From Chloropicon primus (lineage: Eukaryota; Chlorophyta; Chloropicophyceae; Chloropicales; Chloropicaceae), in NCBI GenBank assembly GCA_023205875.1, contig CP060758.1, positions 930,001-994,000 on the forward strand: a stretch of DNA of 64,000 bases. The letters are read 5' to 3'. Both the position numbers and the translations under genes were made by a program. The notes under the pieces were generated by a model. The model saw nothing but the letters and a program-made list of their open reading frames with translations, was not told the DNA's origin and made no database searches. Below are positions 1 to 13,100 of this stretch, piece after piece (positions within the stretch are counted from its first letter, which is position 1; each line of letters starts with the position of its first letter).

Positions 1-3000
1 GATTGGCCTGGGGAGCCCAGAGCTGCTGCGACAGACGAAAACATGATAGAGGAGTCCAACCTGATGTTGGACGTGAATCTGCTGAGAATATCGAGTGCAC
101 GTTGCTTTGGAGCAAAGACACTTCTGCACTTCTGGATAGACTGCTTCAGCAGTGTTGCATCTGCTAGCACACCTCCTGCGTGAATCATCACATCAATTTG
201 GTGTTGCATCACTTGAACCACTCCTTCGACATCACTTGTCAAGGAAGCATCACACTTCATTAAGGATTGCACCATCAAGATCTGTGACGATCTGGAGCAG
301 ATCTTCTCAGCGTAAGTTGCACTCGCATGACCTGATCTGCCCAGAGCAACAGTGTGGTGGATGGGCAAGCCCGTGTTCCATGCACAAAGCGCAGAACCCA
401 ATGAGCCTGCACCTCCTGTGATCACAGCTGTCTCCTGCATTCCAAAGGAAACATCTCTTCCTGGGCATACAACAACTTTACCTACATGCTTGGCTTGGGA
501 CATTTGACGCAAGGCAGCATGTACGGAACCAAGACTGTGGATCACCTGAGGCAAAGGTCCAATGCTGCCAGAAGCGAGGAAGCGAGCCGTTTGCAACATC
601 ATCTGCTGCATTCTGTGTGGCGGCAAGAAATCCACAGCAAGCAGCTCGTATGTCACATCCTGACGCTCCATCCTCACAGACTGGCGTGACCAAATGTCAC
701 GCTTTCCAATCTCAACCATCCTACCTCCACTGCCCAAAGTGGACAAGGTTGCTCCTACCATACCTGACGACGTCAAGGAGTTCAAAGCAATATCCACACC
801 ACCAGTGTAGGACACCAACTCTGGATACCGGGTATCTCTCGAGTTCACCACATGCTGAAGCCCCAACGACCTCAGCAAAGAGCGCTTGCGGCTACTTCCA
901 GCCGTGGCCAAGGCGTTGGAACCACTGGCTTGGACAACCTGGAGAGCGGCAAGACCGACTCCTCCTGCTGCGGCGTGAATGAGGACATTGTCATTGCGCT
1001 GCATGCAAGACGCGTGGGAGAAGGCAATCTGCACTGTCACAAACACGGTGGGCACTGTGGCTGCGGCACTGAATCCAACATTACTGGGCAAGGGAACGAA
1101 CAAATCAGAAAGTGCATTCACTTCCGTACCAAGACAACCCTCTGCGAGGCCAAACACTGACTGACCAACACAGAAGCCGTCTGAACCCTTGGTCTCCACA
1201 ACCACACCAGAGCAATCGCCTCCTGGCAAACCTGGGTCCCCGGGATACATGTCCAAAATATTGAGAACATCACGGAAATTCAGTCCAATGGCGTGTACCT
1301 GAAGGATCATATCCATGGTGGTTTTGGAGAGGGGCTCTAAGGCTTGCAGGGCCAAGCTACTGAAAGAACCTCGTGGACTTGGAACAAGCTGCATGTGAGC
1401 TTGCTTCAAGTGAGCTCTGCTGGCGATGAGAGTAGGCACCAAGACCATTCCCCCACGGAGAGCTTCTCCTTGAACATCTGATTCTGCACTTCTCATCAGC
1501 AGAGAGTCGACAATCAACGCGTTCGCATTGGAACCAACGTTGATTGTGTCCTCGATAGATACGTCAACACCACCGCAGGTCAAATTCTGGCATTCCTGTG
1601 CTACAGTGCGCATCAGACCCCACAGGTGTCCCTGAGACGTGTTGACGTCGTTGATGGGGCAATCAAGAGCTCCATAAGCACCGAAGGTTTGAAGGTTCAT
1701 AGGCATATGACCCTTGTTGATCAAATCACGCACAACGCTGAGGGCCAACCCCATCGAGCTGATTTGAGAATCAGGTTCTAAAATAAGCATTGAATCGGTA
1801 GCAGAACCCAAAGGACTCGATGACTGAGCAAGACAAGCATTCCACTGCACAAAGTAGGTCGTGGATCTCTTTTCTTCAATGGATGCCTTGGAGACCGAGG
1901 TCCCTGAAGACATGCTCTTGGTCAACAAGTTGTACACAGTGCTTGAAGACAGGCCGTTTGGATCTTGAAGGCTATGCTGGCTCATGCTCTTCTGAGCCGA
2001 ACTAAACACAGTCTTTGCGACAGCATGCAAAACATTGGATTTGGTTCGCTGGTGCACAACAAAAGCGTCAATTCCAGCAGGAACTTGTGTTTGTTGATCC
2101 TCCCCTGATCCGTTATCGACCAAACTTGTAGCTCCAAGCTGGAGGCAACCATCCAGAGCGCTAGGGTGTGTATACATGCCATTCAAAGCACCACTCTCCT
2201 GGCCACCAATGTGAGCATACGCCTCACCCGACAGGTGTCCGTTGTGTCTTATGGCCTTCAGTACTTGGAACTTGGTCATGTAGTTCAAACCAACTTGATG
2301 CATCGCATCGTAAAGAACGACCGATGGAATGGGTACAGCAGATTTTACCCTCAAGTTTTCTTTGCTAAGAGACAATGAAGTCGATGCAATTTCTTCTGAA
2401 GGCTCGTCCACCGATTTGATCCAGCCCAAAGATGCCCTGAAATGAGCAGTACCAAAGCCCGTGCTGTTCCTCTTGGAAAGCGAGGAGATGTCGAACTTTG
2501 CATCGCCGAGCGTATGCACACTAATCTGAACCACAACATCATCCGCCTTGCCCATGGATTGAGGCAGTACAAGAGGGGCAGGAATGGCAGCCTGTTCCAC
2601 AACAATAGATTCAATCGCACCATCTGTCATGAGATGTCCAAGTGCCGAACCCATCTCCAGGTATCCCGCACCAGGGTACAAGGGTTTGTTTTGAATCTGG
2701 TGATCCCACAAGTAAGAATGCAAGGCCCTTGTCAACGTCGTCTCAAGCTTGACAACTCCATCGACATCCACGCGAGCACACTTCGACAACAAGGGGTGCA
2801 CAGGAGGCAAAACCCAGCACCTCTGTGGTCGCCAGCTCAGTACTGCATTCTCCTTGCTGAACACTGAAAACGGGGTACAACCCAAAATGGCATGACTGTT
2901 CGTTCCTTGGAACGCAAACGAGCTTACACCGCCCACAAGGTCGGCATCTGCGACATTTTGAGAGATACCAAAGGACAACTTTGGCAAGTTGTACTTCGAG

Positions 3001-4125
3001 TTCTCGTTTGATCCAATGATTTGGTGCAAGTGAGGGTTCACGCTACTCAAGTGAATTATGGGCGTGCTCGCTGCGTTCATCAAAGCGTCCATGGTGTGGA
3101 TGAGGCCGGCCGCACCTGCGCCTGGTTCAGTGTGACCAATGCTTGATTTACCTGCAGCCAAGTTCAGAGGGTGGTCTGCTACACGATTTCCCATCAACAC
3201 GGCATTCAAAGCACCGACTTCAATAGGATCGCCAAGTGGCGTTCCAGTACCGTGCATTTGCAGCAGACTTACGTCTGCACCGTCTAAAGACTTGTGTTGC
3301 AATGCTGCTCTTACGACCATTTGCTGTGCAGGACCATTAGGAGCAGTCAACGCACTGGATCTTCCGTCTTGATTTACAGCTGTTCCTAGCACGGCAACGG
3401 GCAGGCTGTCGCTGGAATCTGCTGCTCCACTGCTGTCATCAGCACTTTCCAAGCAAAGGGCACCGCAGAATTCTCCCCTCACATAGCCATCTGCTGAAGC
3501 ATCAAGGGTCTTGCACCTTCCGTCTGCACTGAGCATACCTGCCTTATGGAACATCATTGTTGTATCTGGTGTTGACAAGATGTTTACACCTGCAACAATG
3601 CTTGTCGTCTTCGAGAAGTTTCTCTGTGTGTTTGCAATGTGTGTTGTCACAAGGGACGAGGAACAAGCAGTGTCGATGCTCATGGCTGGTCCTCGGAAGT
3701 CAAACATGAAAGATATCCTTCCTGAAGCAACACTCAAAGCTCCTCCTGTTGCACTGTAAGTAGTCACTCCAGATTGATATTTACTGCACAGTCGGCCGTA
3801 ATCAGTGTTTGAGATTCCAACAAACACGCCGACGGGGCAGGTGTTATCAAGCGCCTTGCAACCAAACTTCAACTCAAGAATTATCTGAATCAATGCTCGT
3901 TGTTGCACGTCCATCAGCATGGACTCCCCTAGGCCAAGGCCTGTGCAGGAAATGTCAAAACCAGCGACGTTTTCCATGAAGGACCCATAAGTTGGAGGTC
4001 TCACATTACTGTATTCTTTCGATACTGAATCCAAATCCCACCGAGTAAACGGAACTCTTGAGATAGTATCAGTCCTAAGCCTTGAGGATGTTGTAATACC
4101 AGAGGGCCCCTTTAGCGCAATAGAG
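1..4125 (-). other. PKS module 8: KS-DH-ER-KR, truncated by window edge
   Basis: Near-identical to module 7. KS 4125-2900 (Cys codon 3663-3665), DH 2870-1920 (catalytic His codon 2700-2702), ER 1390-590 and KR from about 460 to the edge (TGGAGSLG; the active Tyr is among the last residues that the neighbouring copies show just beyond base 1). Its ACP lies outside. Because the repeat is still running at the edge, further copies downstream are likely. Confidence 0.9.
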
Positions 4126-7100
4126 GTACATAACGTGTTCTGGACATCACCGAAAGTTTGTGAATCACAGCCCAAAGTCGTATCTGTGACTGTCACCTTC
4201 ACTCCTGACAAGGATCGCATACTGTCACATATGAACGTTTGCATTGAATCCAGCGTAGGATAGTCAAATACCACCGTCCCTGGAAGTTCAATCGCAAAAA
4301 CGCGTTCCAAATCTGTCCGCAACTCTGTGGCACCCAATGAATCCAAGCCAGCAGCCATGAGGGGCTCGTCCGGCTGGACATCATGACCAATAACGCCGCA
4401 GACGACTGACTTAAGATGACTTCGAATCTGGTCTTCATCCATGACAGGTGCTGCTCCTTGTCCAGTCACAAAACTGATATCTGGCACCTGTTGAGCAGCA
4501 CTAACAGCAAATTCAACTGAAGCATGCTCACTCAAGTAATGCGTCTTCTTTGGGATATGGCTCATGAACACAGGCCAATTAAATGGATTGACGACATCTA
4601 TCGGCGTGGGCGTCATGCTTTGCATGCTCTGCATGACACAAGCCAATGCAGACATACCCTCCTCGGCTGTCAAGGAGGACATTCCCGTCCTTTGCAAACG
4701 CAGAGCTGTCTGCTCGTTCTGCGAAGCCATTCCGCCTCCAGACCAGGCACCCCAGCAAATACTAGAAGCAGTAGATCCCATGCTCATTTGACGCACGGCG
4801 AAAACATCTAGGTACGCGTTGGCTGCACCATAGTTGGATTGGCCTGGGGAGCCCAGAGCTGCTGCGACAGACGAAAACATGATAGAGGAGTCCAACCTGA
4901 TGTTGGACGTGAATCTGCTGAGAATATCGAGTGCACGTTGCTTTGGAGCAAAGACACTTCTGCACTTCTGGATAGACTGCTTCAGCAGTGTTGCATCTGC
5001 TAGCACACCTCCTGCGTGAATCATCACATCAATTTGGTGTTGCATCACTTGAACCACTCCTTCGACATCACTTGTCAAGGAAGCATCACACTTCATTAAG
5101 GATTGCACCATCAAGATCTGTGACGATCTGGAGCAGATCTTCTCAGCGTAAGTTGCACTCGCATGACCTGATCTGCCCAGAGCAACAGTGTGGTGGATGG
5201 GCAAGCCCGTGTTCCATGCACAAAGCGCAGAACCCAATGAGCCTGCACCTCCTGTGATCACAGCTGTCTCCTGCATTCCAAAGGAAACATCTCTTCCTGG
5301 GCATACAACAACTTTACCTACATGCTTGGCTTGGGACATTTGACGCAAGGCAGCATGTACGGAACCAAGACTGTGGATCACCTGAGGCAAAGGTCCAATG
5401 CTGCCAGAAGCGAGGAAGCGAGCCGTTTGCAACATCATCTGCTGCATTCTGTGTGGCGGCAAGAAATCCACAGCAAGCAGCTCGTATGTCACATCCTGAC
5501 GCTCCATCCTCACAGACTGGCGTGACCAAATGTCACGCTTTCCAATCTCAACCATCCTACCTCCACTGCCCAAAGTGGACAAGGTTGCTCCTACCATACC
5601 TGACGACGTCAAGGAGTTCAAAGCAATATCCACACCACCAGTGTAGGACACCAACTCTGGATACCGGGTATCTCTCGAGTTCACCACATGCTGAAGCCCC
5701 AACGACCTCAGCAAAGAGCGCTTGCGGCTACTTCCAGCCGTGGCCAAGGCGTTGGAACCACTGGCTTGGACAACCTGGAGAGCGGCAAGACCGACTCCTC
5801 CTGCTGCGGCGTGAATGAGGACATTGTCATTGCGCTGCATGCAAGACGCGTGGGAGAAGGCAATCTGCACTGTCACAAACACGGTGGGCACTGTGGCTGC
5901 GGCACTGAATCCAACATTACTGGGCAAGGAAACGAACAAATCAGAAAGTGCATTCACTTCCGTACCAAGACAACCCTCTGCGAGGCCAAACACTGACTGA
6001 CCAACACAGAAGCCGTCTGAACCCTTGGTCTCCACAACCACACCAGAGCAATCGCCTCCTGGCAAACCTGGGTCCCCGGGATACATGTCCAAAATATTGA
6101 GAACATCACGGAAATTCAGTCCAATGGCGTGTACCTGAAGGATCATATCCATGGTGGTTTTGGAGAGGGGCTCTAAGGCTTGCAGGGCCAAGCTACTGAA
6201 AGAACCTCGTGGACTTGGAACAAGCTGCATGTGAGCTTGCTTCAAGTGAGCTCTGCTGGCGATGAGAGTAGGCACCAAGACCATTCCCCCACGGAGAGCT
6301 TCTCCTTGAACATCTGATTCTGCACTTCTCATCAGCAGAGAGTCGACAATCAACGCGTTCGCATTGGAACCAACGTTGATTGTGTCCTCGATAGATACGT
6401 CAACACCACCGCAGGTCAAATTCTGGCATTCCTGTGCTACAGTGCGCATCAGACCCCACAGGTGTCCCTGAGACGTGTTGACGTCGTTGGTGGGGCAATC
6501 AAGAGCTCCATAAGCACCGAAGGTTTGAAGGTTCATAGGCATATGACCCTTGTTGATCAAATCACGCACAACGCTGAGGGCCAACCCCATCGAGCTGATT
6601 TGAGAATCAGGTTCTAAAATAAGCATTGAATCGGTAGCAGAACCCAAAGGACTCGATGACTGAGCAAGACAAGCATTCCACTGCACAAAGTAGGTCGTGG
6701 ATCTCTTTTCTTCAATGGATGCCTTGGAGACCGAGGTCCCTGAAGACATGCTCTTGGTCAACAAGTTGTACACAGTGCTTGAAGACAGGCCGTTTGGATC
6801 TTGAAGGCTATGCTGGCTCATGCTCTTCTGAGCCGAACTAAACACAGTCTTTGCGACAGCATGCAAAACATTGGATTTGGTTCGCTGGTGCACAACAAAA
6901 GCGTCAATTCCAGCAGGAACTTGTGTTTGTTGATCCTCCCCTGATCCGTTATCGACCAAACTTGTAGCTCCAAGCTGGAGGCAACCATCCAGAGCGCTAG
7001 GGTGTGTATACATGCCATTCAAAGCACCACTCTCCTGGCCACCAATGTGAGCATACGCCTCACCCGACAGGTGTCCGTTGTGTCTTATGGCCTTCAGTAC

Positions 7101-10100
7101 TTGGAACTTGGTCATGTAGTTCAAACCAACTTGATGCATCGCATCGTAAAGAACGACCGATGGAATGGGTACAGCAGATTTTACCCTCAAGTTTTCTTTG
7201 CTAAGAGACAATGAAGTCGATGCAATTTCTTCTGAAGGCTCGTCCACCGATTTGATCCAGCCCAAAGATGCCCTGAAATGAGCAGTACCAAAGCCCGTGC
7301 TGTTCCTCTTGGAAAGCGAGGAGATGTCGAACTTTGCATCGCCGAGCGTATGCACACTAATCTGAACCACAACATCATCCGCCTTGCCCATGGATTGAGG
7401 CAGTACAAGAGGGGCAGGAATGGCAGCCTGTTCCACAACAATAGATTCAATCGCACCATCTGTCATGAGATGTCCAAGTGCCGAACCCATCTCCAGGTAT
7501 CCCGCACCAGGGTACAAGGGTTTGTTTTGAATCTGGTGATCCCACAAGTAAGAATGCAAGGCCCTTGTCAACGTCGTCTCAAGCTTGACAACTCCATCGA
7601 CATCCACGCGAGCACACTTCGACAACAAGGGGTGCACAGGAGGCAAAACCCAGCACCTCTGTGGTCGCCAGCTCAGTACTGCATTCTCCTTGCTGAACAC
7701 TGAAAACGGGGTACAACCCAAAATGGCATGACTGTTCGTTCCTTGGAACGCAAACGAGCTTACACCGCCCACAAGGTCGGCATCTGCGACATTTTGAGAG
7801 ATACCAAAGGACAACTTTGGCAAGTTGTACTTCGAGTTCTCGTTTGATCCAATGATTTGGTGCAAGTGAGGGTTCACGCTACTCAAGTGAATTATGGGCG
7901 TGCTCGCTGCGTTCATCAAAGCGTCCATGGTGTGGATGAGGCCGGCCGCACCTGCGCCTGGTTCAGTGTGACCAATGCTTGATTTACCTGCAGCCAAGTT
8001 CAGAGGGTGGTCTGCTACACGATTTCCCATCAACACGGCATTCAAAGCACCGACTTCAATAGGATCGCCAAGTGGCGTTCCAGTACCGTGCATTTGCAGC
8101 AGACTTACGTCTGCACCGTCTAAAGACTTGTGTTGCAATGCTGCTCTTACGACCATTTGCTGTGCAGGACCATTAGGAGCAGTCAACGCACTGGATCTTC
8201 CGTCTTGATTTACAGCTGTTCCTAGCACGGCAACGGGCAGGCTGTCGCTGGAATCTGCTGCTCCACTGCTGTCATCAGCACTTTCCAAGCAAAGGGCACC
8301 GCAGAATTCTCCCCTCACATAGCCATCTGCTGAAGCATCAAGGGTCTTGCACCTTCCGTCTGCACTGAGCATACCTGCCTTATGGAACATCATTGTTGTA
8401 TCTGGTGTTGACAAGATGTTTACACCTGCAACAATGCTTGTCGTCTTCGAGAAGTTTCTCTGTGTGTTTGCAATGTGTGTTGTCACAAGGGACGAGGAAC
8501 AAGCAGTGTCGATGCTCATGGCTGGTCCTCGGAAGTCAAACATGAAAGATATCCTTCCTGAAGCAACACTCAAAGCTCCTCCTGTTGCACTGTAAGTAGT
8601 CACTCCAGATTGATATTTACTGCACAGTCGGCCGTAATCAGTGTTTGAGATTCCAACAAACACGCCGACGGGGCAGGTGTTATCAAGCGCCTTGCAACCA
8701 AACTTCAACTCAAGAATTATCTGAATCAATGCTCGTTGTTGCACGTCCATCAGCATGGACTCCCCTAGGCCAAGGCCTGTGCAGGAAATGTCAAAACCAG
8801 CGACGTTTTCCATGAAGGACCCATAAGTTGGAGGTCTCACATTACTGTATTCTTTCGATACTGAATCCAAATCCCACCGAGTAAACGGAACTCTTGAGAT
8901 AGTATCAGTCCTAAGCCTTGAGGATGTTGTAATACCAGAGGGCCCCTTTAGCGCAATAGAGGTACATAACGTGTTCTGGACATCACCGAAAGTTTGTGAA
9001 TCACAGCCCAAAGTCGTATCTGTGACTGTCACCTTCACTCCTGACAAGGATCGCATACTGTCACATATGAACGTTTGCATTGAATCCAGCGTAGGATAGT
9101 CAAATACCACCGTCCCTGGAAGTTCAATCGCAAAAACGCGTTCCAAATCTGTCCGCAACTCTGTGGCACCCAATGAATCCAAGCCAGCAGCCATGAGGGG
9201 CTCGTCCGGCTGGACATCATGACCAATAACGCCGCAGACGACTGACTTAAGATGACTTCGAATCTGGTCTTCATCCATGACAGGTGCTGCTCCTTGTCCA
9301 GTCACAAAACTGATATCTGGCACCTGTTGAGCAGCACTAACAGCAAATTCAACTGAAGCATGCTCACTCAAGTAATGCGTCTTCTTTGGGATATGGCTCA
9401 TGAACACAGGCCAATTAAATGGATTGACGACATCTATCGGCGTGGGCGTCATGCTTTGCATGCTCTGCATGACACAAGCCAATGCAGACATACCCTCCTC
9501 GGCTGTCAAGGAGGACATTCCCGTCCTTTGCAAACGCAGAGCTGTCTGCTCGTTCTGCGAAGCCATTCCGCCTCCAGACCAGGCACCCCAGCAAATACTA
9601 GAAGCAGTAGATCCCATGCTCATTTGACGCACGGCGAAAACATCTAGGTACGCGTTGGCTGCACCATAGTTGGATTGGCCTGGGGAGCCCAGAGCTGCTG
9701 CGACAGACGAAAACATGATAGAGGAGTCCAACCTGATGTTGGACGTGAATCTGCTGAGAATATCGAGTGCACGTTGCTTTGGAGCAAAGACACTTCTGCA
9801 CTTCTGGATAGACTGCTTCAGCAGTGTTGCATCTGCTAGCACACCTCCTGCGTGAATCATCACATCAATTTGGTGTTGCATCACTTGAACCACTCCTTCG
9901 ACATCACTTGTCAAGGAAGCATCACACTTCATTAAGGATTGCACCATCAAGATCTGTGACGATCTGGAGCAGATCTTCTCAGCGTAAGTTGCACTCGCAT
10001 GACCTGATCTGCCCAGAGCAACAGTGTGGTGGATGGGCAAGCCCGTGTTCCATGCACAAAGCGCAGAACCCAATGAGCCTGCACCTCCTGTGATCACAGC

Positions 10101-13100
10101 TGTCTCCTGCATTCCAAAGGAAACATCTCTTCCTGGGCATACAACAACTTTACCTACATGCTTGGCTTGGGACATTTGACGCAAGGCAGCATGTACGGAA
10201 CCAAGACTGTGGATCACCTGAGGCAAAGGTCCAATGCTGCCAGAAGCGAGGAAGCGAGCCGTTTGCAACATCATCTGCTGCATTCTGTGTGGCGGCAAGA
10301 AATCCACAGCAAGCAGCTCGTATGTCACATCCTGACGCTCCATCCTCACAGACTGGCGTGACCAAATGTCACGCTTTCCAATCTCAACCATCCTACCTCC
10401 ACTGCCCAAAGTGGACAAGGTTGCTCCTACCATACCTGACGACGTCAAGGAGTTCAAAGCAATATCCACACCACCAGTGTAGGACACCAACTCTGGATAC
10501 CGGGTATCTCTCGAGTTCACCACATGCTGAAGCCCCAACGACCTCAGCAAAGAGCGCTTGCGGCTACTTCCAGCCGTGGCCAAGGCGTTGGAACCACTGG
10601 CTTGGACAACCTGAAGAGCGGCAAGACCGACTCCTCCTGCTGCGGCGTGAATGAGGACATTGTCATTGCGCTGCATGCAAGACGCGTGGGAGAAGGCAAT
10701 CTGCACTGTCACAAACACGGTGGGCACTGTGGCTGCGGCACTGAATCCAACATTACTGGGCAAGGAAACGAACAAATCAGAAAGTGCATTCACTTCCGTA
10801 CCAAGACAACCCTCTGCGAGGCCAAACACTGACTGACCAACACAGAAGCCGTCTGAACCCTTGGTCTCCACAACCACACCAGAGCAATCGCCTCCTGGCA
10901 AACCTGGGTCCCCGGGATACATGTCCAAAATATTGAGAACATCACGGAAATTCAGTCCAATGGCGTGTACCTGAAGGATCATATCCATGGTGGTTTTGGA
11001 GAGGGGCTCTAAGGCTTGCAGGGCCAAGCTACTGAAAGAACCTCGTGGACTTGGAACAAGCTGCATGTGAGCTTGCTTCAAGTGAGCTCTGCTGGCGATG
11101 AGAGTAGGCACCAAGACCATTCCCCCACGGAGAGCTTCTCCTTGAACATCTGATTCTGCACTTCTCATCAGCAGAGAGTCGACAATCAACGCGTTCGCAT
11201 TGGAACCAACGTTGATTGTGTCCTCGATAGATACGTCAACACCACCGCAGGTCAAATTCTGGCATTCCTGTGCTACAGTGCGCATCAGACCCCACAGGTG
11301 TCCCTGAGACGTGTTGACGTCGTTGGTGGGGCAATCAAGAGCTCCATAAGCACCGAAGGTTTGAAGGTTCATAGGCATATGACCCTTGTTGATCAAATCA
11401 CGCACAACGCTGAGGGCCAACCCCATCGAGCTGATTTGAGAATCAGGTTCTAAAATAAGCATTGAATCGGTAGCAGAACCCAAAGGACTCGATGACTGAG
11501 CAAGACAAGCATTCCACTGCACAAAGTAGGTCGTGGATCTCTTTTCTTCAATGGATGCCTTGGAGACCGAGGTCCCTGAAGACATGCTCTTGGTCAACAA
11601 GTTGTACACAGTGCTTGAAGACAGGCCGTTTGGATCTTGAAGGCTATGCTGGCTCATGCTCTTCTGAGCCGAACTAAACACAGTCTTTGCGACAGCATGC
11701 AAAACATTGGATTTGGTTCGCTGGTGCACAACAAAAGCGTCAATTCCAGCAGGAACTTGTGTTTGTTGATCCTCCCCTGATCCGTTATCGACCAAACTTG
11801 TAGCTCCAAGCTGGAGGCAACCATCCAGAGCGCTAGGGTGTGTATACATGCCATTCAAAGCACCACTCTCCTGGCCACCAATGTGAGCATACGCCTCACC
11901 CGACAGGTGTCCGTTGTGTCTTATGGCCTTCAGTACTTGGAACTTGGTCATGTAGTTCAAACCAACTTGATGCATCGCATCGTAAAGAACGACCGATGGA
12001 ATGGGTACAGCAGATTTTACCCTCAAGTTTTCTTTGCTAAGAGACAATGAAGTCGATGCAATTTCTTCTGAAGGCTCGTCCACCGATTTGATCCAGCCCA
12101 AAGATGCCCTGAAATGAGCAGTACCAAAGCCCGTGCTGTTCCTCTTGGAAAGCGAGGAGATGTCGAACTTTGCATCGCCGAGCGTATGCACACTAATCTG
12201 AACCACAACATCATCCGCCTTGCCCATGGATTGAGGCAGTACAAGAGGGGCAGGAATGGCAGCCTGTTCCACAACAATAGATTCAATCGCACCATCTGTC
12301 ATGAGATGTCCAAGTGCCGAACCCATCTCCAGGTATCCCGCACCAGGGTACAAGGGTTTGTTTTGAATCTGGTGATCCCACAAGTAAGAATGCAAGGCCC
12401 TTGTCAACGTCGTCTCAAGCTTGACAACTCCATCGACATCCACGCGAGCACACTTCGACAACAAGGGGTGCACAGGAGGCAAAACCCAGCACCTCTGTGG
12501 TCGCCAGCTCAGTACTGCATTCTCCTTGCTGAACACTGAAAACGGGGTACAACCCAAAATGGCATGACTGTTCGTTCCTTGGAACGCAAACGAGCTTACA
12601 CCGCCCACAAGGTCGGCATCTGCGACATTTTGAGAGATACCAAAGGACAACTTTGGCAAGTTGTACTTCGAGTTCTCGTTTGATCCAATGATTTGGTGCA
12701 AGTGAGGGTTCACGCTACTCAAGTGAATTATGGGCGTGCTCGCTGCGTTCATCAAAGCGTCCATGGTGTGGATGAGGCCGGCCGCACCTGCGCCTGGTTC
12801 AGTGTGACCAATGCTTGATTTACCTGCAGCCAAGTTCAGAGGGTGGTCTGCTACACGATTTCCCATCAACACGGCATTCAAAGCACCGACTTCAATAGGA
12901 TCGCCAAGTGGCGTTCCAGTACCGTGCATTTGCAGCAGACTTACGTCTGCACCGTCTAAAGACTTGTGTTGCAATGCTGCTCTTACGACCATTTGCTGTG
13001 CAGGACCATTAGGAGCAGTCAACGCACTGGATCTTCCGTCTTGATTTACAGCTGTTCCTAGCACGGCAACGGGCAGGCTGTCTCTGGAATCTGCTGCTCC

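Noticed and set aside
2442-2867. Plus-strand 141-codon frame, repeated at 7278 and 12114, and many similar short frames over 1-32 kb
   Set aside because: They are the reverse complement of conserved PKS domains, recur only because the modules recur, and match no protein family.
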